A stretch of DNA of 12,395 bases from an uncultured Clostridia bacterium (GTDB lineage Bacteria; Bacillota; Clostridia; Oscillospirales; Ruminococcaceae): positions 1 through 12,395 of the forward strand of contig CANCXY010000084.1 in the NCBI GenBank assembly GCA_947381875.1. Direction: 5' to 3'. The notes beneath the pieces were generated by a model, which was not told where the DNA came from, ran no database searches, and worked only from the letters and a program-made list of their open reading frames with translations. Position 1 is the first letter of the stretch; each line of letters opens with the position of its first letter. A program made the translations under genes and the position numbers. Shown here piece after piece: positions 6,925 through 10,639 of the stretch.

Positions 6925-7937
6925 CGGATACCCTCCCCAATGATGGTTTTCAAATCTTCCAATGGGATTTTCTCCAGGCGCACCTCGCCTAATTTCGCCG
7001 CTTTCACCACCGTGATGGCCCCGCCCGCGCCCATCTTTTTATCATGCCGGATAAACTCATAGAGGGCCTCTCCGTCGTAGCGGATCCGCGCGGGCAGGCC
7101 CAGCATCTTATACACCGTGCGCAGGCGGCGGCGCACCGACGGGCTTTCCGTCATGGGCAGCATACCCAGCGCGACGCACTCGCCGTGGTACAGCTTGCCC
7201 AGCCCGCTGATGCTCTCAATGGCGTGCCCCAAGGTATGGCCGAAATTCAGCATCGCGCGCAGGTTGTTTTCCCGCTCGTCCTTTTCCACTACGTTTTTCT
7301 TCACCACAAGGCTGCGGCAGATAATCTCCTCGATATCCGCCTTGATATCGCCCTTTTCAAACAGCTCGAACAGGTCGGGGTCGGCAATGACGCCCGCCTT
7401 GATGGCCTCGGCAAGGCCATTGGCAAAATGGCGCGGCGGCAGGGTATCCAGGGTGTCGGGGTCGATGGCGACAAGGCATGGCTGATGGAACGCCCCCACC
7501 GTATTCTTCGCGCCCTCCAAATTGATGGCCGTTTTGCCGCCTATGGAGGAATCTATTTGGGAAAGCGTGGTGGTGGGGCAGTTGATAAAGGCGATGCCGC
7601 GCATATAGCACGCCGCCGCAAAGCCCGCCAAATCCCCCACGACGCCGCCGCCCAGTGCAAGGACGGCGTCCTCGCGTGTGAAATCGTGTTCCAGCATTGT
7701 GTTCAACAGCCGTTCAAAACAGGCAATGCTCTTGCTGCCCTCGCCCTGCGGCAGCACCACCGATACACCCTGCCCGCACTGGGCCAGAATCGCGTCCCGG
7801 TACGCCTGCGGTACGCCTTCGTCGCTCACGACAAGCACGCGGCGGGAAAGGTTCGTCAACTGCCCCACGCGCGAAAGCACCCCGCGCTTCAGGATAATGT
7901 CATAACTGCGCACGCCAAGCCGCATGGTAAGTTTCAT
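6921..7937 (-). CDS. aroB: 3-dehydroquinate synthase
   Basis: This 338-residue enzyme turns DAHP into 3-dehydroquinate using NAD+ and a divalent metal. GGGVVGDLAGF (96-106) is the nucleotide-binding loop, SSIGGKTAINL (130-140) carries the conserved Lys135, and the metal ligands are Glu177 in AEAIK, His234 in NFGHTLGH and His251 in YHGECVALGM. The length is normal. The start at 7937 has AGGAGG in front and overlaps the pheA stop as ATGA; the open frame extends 19 codons further upstream inside pheA, but that part does not match the family. Confidence 0.96.
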   Translation of the reverse strand: MKLTMRLGVRSYDIILKRGVLSRVGQLTNLSRRVLVVSDEGVPQAYRDAILAQCGQGVSVVLPQGEGSKSIACFERLLNTMLEHDFTREDAVLALGGGVVGDLAGFAAACYMRGIAFINCPTTTLSQIDSSIGGKTAINLEGAKNTVGAFHQPCLVAIDPDTLDTLPPRHFANGLAEAIKAGVIADPDLFELFEKGDIKADIEEIICRSLVVKKNVVEKDERENNLRAMLNFGHTLGHAIESISGLGKLYHGECVALGMLPMTESPSVRRRLRTVYKMLGLPARIRYDGEALYEFIRHDKKMGAGGAITVVKAAKLGEVRLEKIPLEDLKTIIGEGIR

Positions 7938-9037
7938 AGCGTATCCTCCTCTTTCCGTCTTGTAAACGCGCCCAGTACGCGCACGGTCTTGCATACGTCC
8001 GAGAGCGCTTTCAGAAGTTCCTGCGAGGCTTCGGCGGAGAGGTCGCCCTCAATTTCCGTATAGAAATAGTATTCCCACGGCACGCTCACCATCGGCCTGC
8101 TTTTGATGCAGACCACGTTGAAGCCCCGCGCGCCGACCGCTTCCATCATCCGCGCCAGCATCCCGGCCTTATGCTCCACAGTAAACAGCAGGCTGAACCG
8201 GTCGCCCGCAGGATTGGGCGTTTTGCTGATGACAATAAAGCGCGTGGTGTTCGTCTCGGTGGTGTTGATATGTTCGGCCAGTACGTCCAGCCCGTACAAC
8301 TGCGCCGTCTCGCGGGAGGCGATGGCCCCCACGCTCTTATCCCCGGCCTCCCGCACCGCTTTGGCCGCCGCCGCTGTATTGAGCGCGCTTTCACTGGTAA
8401 GCCCCAAACTCTGGAGGAACCGGGCCGATTGCTGCAATGCCTGCGGGTGCGAGATTACCTTGCGGATATCCGAGAGCTGCGCCCCCGGCACGCCCAGCAG
8501 GTTCTGGCTGACGGGCAGATCGTACATATCGCACACATAGATATCCGGGTGGGCATAGCACAGATCCAGCACTTCGGAGACATCGCCCGCCTGGCTGTTT
8601 TCAAACGGCAGCACGCCATACGCCGCGTCGCCGCGCGATACGGCGTCGAACACCTCGGCCCAGGTCGGGTAGGCTTTTTCGCGGATATGGGAGAACAGCC
8701 GGTTCAGCGCGATATGGCTGAACGCGCCCTCTACGCCCTGATAAGCCACTACATCCGCGCCGCGTGCCGCACGCTGGAAATCGCGGGAGAGGGACATTAC
8801 ATAGCGTATAAAATCTTTATAATATTCCTGATGGGCGTCGTTTGGCAGACGCGCGGTGTTTTTGGCAATCACAGCCTCCTCGCGGGATGCGTCCAGCACA
8901 GGCAGGCCGTGGGCCATTTTGTAGGCGATCACGTCCCGCACGGCGTCCATGCGCCGGCAGAACAGCGCCGCCATCTCGGCGTCTATGGTGTCGATCTCGC
9001 GCCGGGCGGCGTCGAGCGCGTTTTCCTCCATTCGCAT
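7934..9037 (-). CDS. pheA: Bifunctional chorismate mutase / prephenate dehydratase with ACT domain
   Basis: This 367-residue protein converts chorismate to prephenate and then to phenylpyruvate. Residues 1 to about 90 are an all-helical AroQ-class chorismate mutase (with R13, R28/R29 and K40 in catalytic-type positions). Residues about 95-275 are prephenate dehydratase: AYQGVEGAFSHIA (98-110), PFENSQAGDV (144-153), HPQAL (197-201) and TNTTRFIVI (262-270, with the TRF catalytic triplet). Residues about 281-360 are the ACT regulatory domain; its Phe-binding ESRP motif reads KSRP (312-315). It is the first gene of the operon. GGGGG lies 3 nt before the ATG at 9037 and 9 nt before an alternative ATG at 9031, so the start could be two codons later. 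The frame is open further upstream, but that part crosses the promoter and is not plausible. Confidence 0.95.
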   Translation of the reverse strand: MRMEENALDAARREIDTIDAEMAALFCRRMDAVRDVIAYKMAHGLPVLDASREEAVIAKNTARLPNDAHQEYYKDFIRYVMSLSRDFQRAARGADVVAYQGVEGAFSHIALNRLFSHIREKAYPTWAEVFDAVSRGDAAYGVLPFENSQAGDVSEVLDLCYAHPDIYVCDMYDLPVSQNLLGVPGAQLSDIRKVISHPQALQQSARFLQSLGLTSESALNTAAAAKAVREAGDKSVGAIASRETAQLYGLDVLAEHINTTETNTTRFIVISKTPNPAGDRFSLLFTVEHKAGMLARMMEAVGARGFNVVCIKSRPMVSVPWEYYFYTEIEGDLSAEASQELLKALSDVCKTVRVLGAFTRRKEEDTL

Positions 9038-9077
9038 ATTCCCCCTTTTGTAAACGGTTTCAGCTTCGGATATACAA

Positions 9078-9106
9078 ATTATACATGGTATTTTTATAAA
9101 AAGCAA
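9078..9106 (-). promoter_or_regulatory. Sigma-A promoter of the aromatic operon
   Basis: On the minus strand a TTGCTT -35 (9101-9106) and a perfect TATAAT -10 (9078-9083) are separated by 17 bases. Transcription would start near 9071, giving a leader of about 35 nt before pheA. That is too short for a T-box, an attenuator or a leader peptide, so control must be at initiation, by enzyme feedback, or elsewhere. Confidence 0.75.
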
Positions 9107-9158
9107 CCAGAAAACAACAGGGTTCGGAAGGATATGCGGGATCAGGGGATTTTGGGGC

Positions 9159-9199
9159 AAAAAATAGCCGCAGCCGCCCGGGTTCCCGGACGCTGAGGC
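9159..9199 (-). terminator. Intrinsic terminator of the peptide transcript, upstream of pheA
   Basis: Arms GCCGCAGC (9167-9174) and GCTGAGGC (9192-9199) pair with one mismatch, and an inner CCGG/CCGG stem (9178-9181 with 9186-9189) closes on a GTTC loop. On the minus strand the stem is followed by TA and six T (complement of 9159-9164). No minus-strand gene ends here except the 30-residue peptide at 9336-9428, so this is its likely transcript end, about 55 nt before the pheA -35. Confidence 0.7.
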
Positions 9200-9230
9200 C
9201 GATGTGTTTGAAAAAATGTTTTGCGGGGGA

Positions 9231-9259
9231 TTGACAACCCCGATGAATTGATATATAAT
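9231..9259 (+). promoter_or_regulatory. Near-consensus sigma-A promoter for an antisense RNA
   Basis: TTGACA (9231-9236), 17 bases, then TATAAT (9254-9259): both hexamers are perfect and the spacing is ideal. The predicted start is A9266. No plus-strand gene follows for 850 nt, so the promoter most likely makes a small RNA. It lies inside the predicted 3' untranslated region of the minus-strand peptide gene and points towards it. Confidence 0.8.
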
Positions 9260-9265
9260 ACAGAC

Positions 9266-9338
9266 AGAAAGACGGCACCTGCAACCTGCCGTTGCGTAGA
9301 TTAGGCTTGAGCTGCTGCTGACAGCTTAGGCCTTTTTA
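9266..9338 (+). ncRNA. Predicted ~73-nt structured antisense RNA (candidate antitoxin)
   Basis: From the predicted start the RNA would fold into a first hairpin with arms ACGGCA (9272-9277) and TGCCGT (9287-9292). It then ends in a 12-bp stem with arms AGGCTTGAGCTG (9303-9314) and CAGCTTAGGCCT (9322-9333, two G-U pairs), loop CTGCTGA, and a T-run at 9333-9337, an intrinsic terminator. A further 7-bp pair, TTGCGTA (9292-9298) with TACGCAA (9340-9346), brackets that hairpin if transcription reads through. The RNA is fully complementary to the 3' part of the peptide mRNA and ends on its stop codon. No open frame with a ribosome site is seen in it. Function as an antitoxin is inferred from layout; no known RNA family is recognised. 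Confidence 0.55.
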
Positions 9339-9428
9339 ATACGCAAGCGGCGAAAAGTAGATGGCAAAAGCTAAAAGGAAAAGAATACACAGGGAAATAC
9401 GCAGCGCCTCTGCCAGCTTTTTCCGCAT
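9336..9428 (-). CDS. 30-residue hydrophobic peptide (candidate type I toxin)
   Basis: The peptide has a basic start, MRKKLAEALR, then one predicted membrane segment over residues 11-25 (ISLCILFLLAFAIYF), and ends SPLAY. The ATG at 9428 has GGGAGG seven bases in front. It has its own promoter (9502-9530) and terminator (9159-9199), and a convergent promoter would make an RNA antisense to its 3' untranslated region. These traits fit a type I toxin, though the sequence is not like TxpA, BsrG or Fst as I know them. Alternatives are a small membrane-protein regulator or a chance frame. The frame is open further upstream, but earlier Met codons lie at or before the promoter -10, so they would not be transcribed. 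No similar peptide occurs elsewhere in the window. Confidence 0.6.
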   Translation of the reverse strand: MRKKLAEALRISLCILFLLAFAIYFSPLAY

Positions 9429-9433
9429 AACGA

Positions 9434-9480
9434 CACCTCCCTTCCACTTGGTTTCCCCAACGCCTCCTTTCTGGGTGGTG
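9434..9480 (-). promoter_or_regulatory. Leader hairpin that can hide the peptide's ribosome binding site
   Basis: In the peptide mRNA, CACCACCC (complement of 9473-9480) can pair with GGGAGGTG (complement of 9434-9441), which is the Shine-Dalgarno itself, with one A-A mismatch. An inner TTGG/CCAA pair over GGAAA lies between them. A second, unused AAAGGAGG (complement of 9463-9470) sits in the enclosed stretch without a well-placed start codon. The fold would keep translation low in the full-length mRNA, as is known for type I toxin mRNAs. Confidence 0.5.
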
Positions 9481-9501
9481 CCGCCTTCTGACTGCTTTTC
9501 C

Positions 9502-9530
9502 AGCATATCACAAACCATTGTATCTGTCAA
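9502..9530 (-). promoter_or_regulatory. Sigma-A promoter of the peptide gene
   Basis: On the minus strand a perfect TTGACA (9525-9530), a 17-base spacer and TATGCT (9502-9507) form a good promoter. The start would be near 9495, giving a leader of about 67 nt before the peptide ATG. The resulting mRNA to the terminator at 9159 would be about 335 nt. Confidence 0.7.
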
Positions 9531-9551
9531 ACCAAAAACCGACAAAAACAG

Positions 9552-9591
9552 CCGCAGCCTCCGGAGAATTCCGGGCGCTGCGGTCTTTTTT
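9552..9591 (+). terminator. Intrinsic terminator at the right edge of the cassette (probably bidirectional)
   Basis: Arms CCGCAGC (9552-9558) and GCTGCGG (9577-9583) pair perfectly, with an inner CCGGA/TCCGG stem (9561-9565 with 9570-9574) over GAAT, and TCTTTTTT follows on the plus strand. On the minus strand the stem is followed by CTGTTTTTG, so it may also block transcripts coming from the right. Its sequence resembles the terminator at 9159-9199, so the cassette is bracketed by related hairpins. It would stop read-through from the promoter at 9231. Confidence 0.75.
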
Positions 9592-9668
9592 ATGTCTCGA
9601 TTTTACACTTTAAGTGTCGAAAATTACAGAAATATATTGTTAAATACTTATCAAGCTCAAAATTCTCC

Positions 9669-9683
9669 AATTTACAAAAAAGT
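9669..9683 (+). repeat. Half copy of the csrA-upstream palindrome
   Basis: AATTTACAAAAAAGT matches the left arm of the two full palindromes at 9843-9876 and 10003-10032, but the right arm is absent: CCCCTC follows. It is in the same orientation as the left arms. It may be a decayed site or the left end of an element whose right end is at 9861-9873. Confidence 0.7.
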
Positions 9684-9769
9684 CCCCTCAATTTTGTGCT
9701 TGGCAGCAGTCTCCCGCAACACCCGGAAAACTCAGTCAGACAGCCAAAATTGGGCATTTTGAGAGACGG

Positions 9770-9797
9770 AAAAAGGCTTGTGAAAGCGGCCTTTTTT
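9770..9797 (+). terminator. Weak terminator-like stem-loop
   Basis: AAAAAGGC (9770-9777) pairs with GCCTTTTT (9789-9796) across an 11-nt loop, with T-richness on the plus strand and A-richness before it. Only three GC pairs support it, so it would be a poor terminator in either direction; it may simply be a palindrome of the repeat-rich stretch. Confidence 0.3.
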
Positions 9798-9842
9798 CGC
9801 ATAAAAAATGACCTGCAAATGCAGGCCCATAGCCAAAATTTC

Positions 9843-9876
9843 AGATTTACAAAAAAGTATACTTTTTTGTAAATCT
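9843..9876. repeat. Perfect 34-bp palindrome, copy 1
   Basis: The left half is AGATTTACAAAAAAGTA and the right half is its exact complement, meeting in the centre of GTATAC (9857-9862) with no loop. The inner 30 bp are identical to copy 2. A zero-spacer, AT-rich palindrome is unlike a terminator and more like a dimeric-protein operator or a DNA-element end. Confidence 0.9.
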
Positions 9877-10002
9877 TCTCTGTGCATTTTCCACAAAAAA
9901 TCCTTGTGCAATATGCTGTGTTCCTTTGCCCTTTCACTCCCCATATTCGGGCAGTATCACGAAAACTTAACCCCTTTTTTCAAAATTTTTTAGGGCCTCT
10001 AA

Positions 10003-10032
10003 ATTTACAAAAAAGTATACTTTTTTGTAAAT
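10003..10032. repeat. Perfect 30-bp palindrome, copy 2
   Basis: This is identical to the inner 30 bp of copy 1, with left half ATTTACAAAAAAGTA and an exact complementary right half around GTATAC (10015-10020). Centre-to-centre distance from copy 1 is 158 bp, close to 15 turns of B-DNA. It ends 78 bp before the csrA ATG, a position where an operator could act on csrA. Confidence 0.9.
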
Positions 10033-10110
10033 CCTGCCCAAAGCTACGCACAAGGCCTGAAGGAAACACTGTAAGAGTAGTTTTCCCCGCATGCGAAAGG
10101 AGTTGCAGAG

Positions 10111-10434
10111 ATGCTTGTGCTTGGAAGGAACATCGGCGATACCATCGTTATCAATGACAATATTTATATCACCATTTTTGAAACGAGTACCACCGGCAAC
10201 AAATTCAAGGTTGCCATCGACGCCCCGGCAGAAATGAAAATCTCCCGTGGTGAACACTACGCAAACGACGCCGAACGCTGGGAGAAAATCAAGGCCATGA
10301 AAGCCGAGAGTATTCGACGCAGCAAGCGGGCCATCCGCGAGGAGCGCGCGGCGGCTGCGGAGAGGGCTATGGCCGCAAAGGAGAAAAAACAGACAGCAAA
10401 AAGTGCAGCCCCCAAACCCGCGATTGGATATTAA
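10111..10434 (+). CDS. csrA: Carbon storage regulator CsrA with extended C-terminal tail
   Basis: CsrA is a small dimeric RNA-binding protein that binds GGA-containing hairpins and usually blocks ribosome access; in Bacillus subtilis it represses flagellin translation and is itself antagonised by FliW. Residues 1 to about 55 match the family: MLVLGRNIGDTI (1-12), with the RNA-contacting Leu4 and Arg6, and DAPAEMKISRGEHY (37-50), with Arg46 equivalent to the key Arg44 of E. coli. The protein is 107 residues, against 60-75 in most relatives. Residues 56-107 form a Lys/Arg/Ala-rich, probably helical tail ending in a Pro-containing stretch. AAAGGAG lies eight bases before the ATG. The flagellin gene follows after 205 nt on the same strand. 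No fliW gene is in the window. Confidence 0.92.
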   Translation: MLVLGRNIGDTIVINDNIYITIFETSTTGNKFKVAIDAPAEMKISRGEHYANDAERWEKIKAMKAESIRRSKRAIREERAAAAERAMAAKEKKQTAKSAAPKPAIGY

Positions 10435-10580
10435 AAGGGTATAGCATAAGGCGGCTACAGTATTTTCTTTACGGTTTCACGTTTCCTCACTTCACCACCC
10501 GCATTCTGTGAGTGCGCAGCGCAGAAAGCAGGCGGCGGATAGGGAAACTTGAAATAAATAAAATTAAAAAAGCGGGCATT

Positions 10581-10588
10581 GCTGATAA
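10581..10588 (+). promoter_or_regulatory. Possible sigma-28 (SigD) -10 element for flagellin
   Basis: GCTGATAA differs by one base from the sigma-28 -10 consensus GCCGATAA. The only upstream TAAA candidates lie 18 bases (10559-10562) or 12 bases away, against the usual 15, so the match is weak. Flagellin genes are commonly sigma-28 dependent. A start near 10595 would give a leader of about 45 nt. The element overlaps the left arm of an imperfect hairpin (10587-10609). Confidence 0.3.
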
Positions 10589-10623
10589 GCCTGACAAGAC
10601 GTCCGGCTTGGCACTGAACCGCA

Positions 10624-10633
10624 ACAGGAGGAT
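10624..10633 (+). promoter_or_regulatory. CsrA-like binding site over the flagellin ribosome site
   Basis: ACAGGAGGAT contains the Shine-Dalgarno AGGAGG (10626-10631, eight bases before the ATG) and closely resembles the CsrA consensus ACARGGAUG. In Bacillus subtilis CsrA represses hag by binding over its Shine-Dalgarno. Two further GGA triplets (10537-10539 and 10543-10545) lie upstream and could serve as a second site if the transcript starts early enough. Confidence 0.5.
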
Positions 10634-10639
10634 TTACTC

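Larger units (their letters stand above)
9592..10095. other. AT-rich gene-free stretch upstream of csrA
   Basis: I see no credible gene here: open frames on both strands lack ribosome sites and are built from Phe/Lys/Cys-rich translations of the repeats. It holds a short palindrome ACACTT-T-AAGTGT (9605-9617), a half palindrome (9669-9683), an 8-bp stem AAAAAGGC/GCCTTTTT (9770-9796) followed by one more T, a small CCTGC/GCAGG stem (about 9812-9825) and two long palindromes. Composition is far lower in GC than the flanking genes. A weak -10-like TATGCT (9912-9917) with a poor -35 is the only promoter hint for csrA. Confidence 0.7.

Noticed and set aside
9038..9077. T-box or leader-peptide attenuator before pheA
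   Set aside because: Only about 35 nt separate the predicted start from pheA, with no T-box motif, no run of Phe codons and no terminator/antiterminator pair.
9361..9762. 133-residue plus-strand open frame following the antisense RNA
   Set aside because: No Shine-Dalgarno precedes its ATG, it runs antisense through the peptide gene and its promoter, and it crosses a strong plus-strand terminator at 9552-9591.
9590..9937. 115-residue minus-strand open frame upstream of csrA
   Set aside because: Its translation (with IYKKVYFFVNL) is the palindrome read as protein, is rich in Cys/Phe/Lys, lacks a ribosome site and ends inside another palindrome. Similar peptides from both palindrome copies and both strands show it is a repeat artefact.
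10500..10516. Hairpin CGCATTC/GAGTGCG after csrA as a terminator
   Set aside because: Seven pairs including one G-U and no T-run follow; GCAGCGCAG comes next, so it would not terminate, and csrA and flagellin may be partly co-transcribed.
10607..10623. Sigma-54-like TTGGCAC...CGCAA before flagellin
   Set aside because: The GG-to-GC spacing is 9 instead of 10 bases, and the implied start would fall inside the ribosome site, leaving no usable leader.
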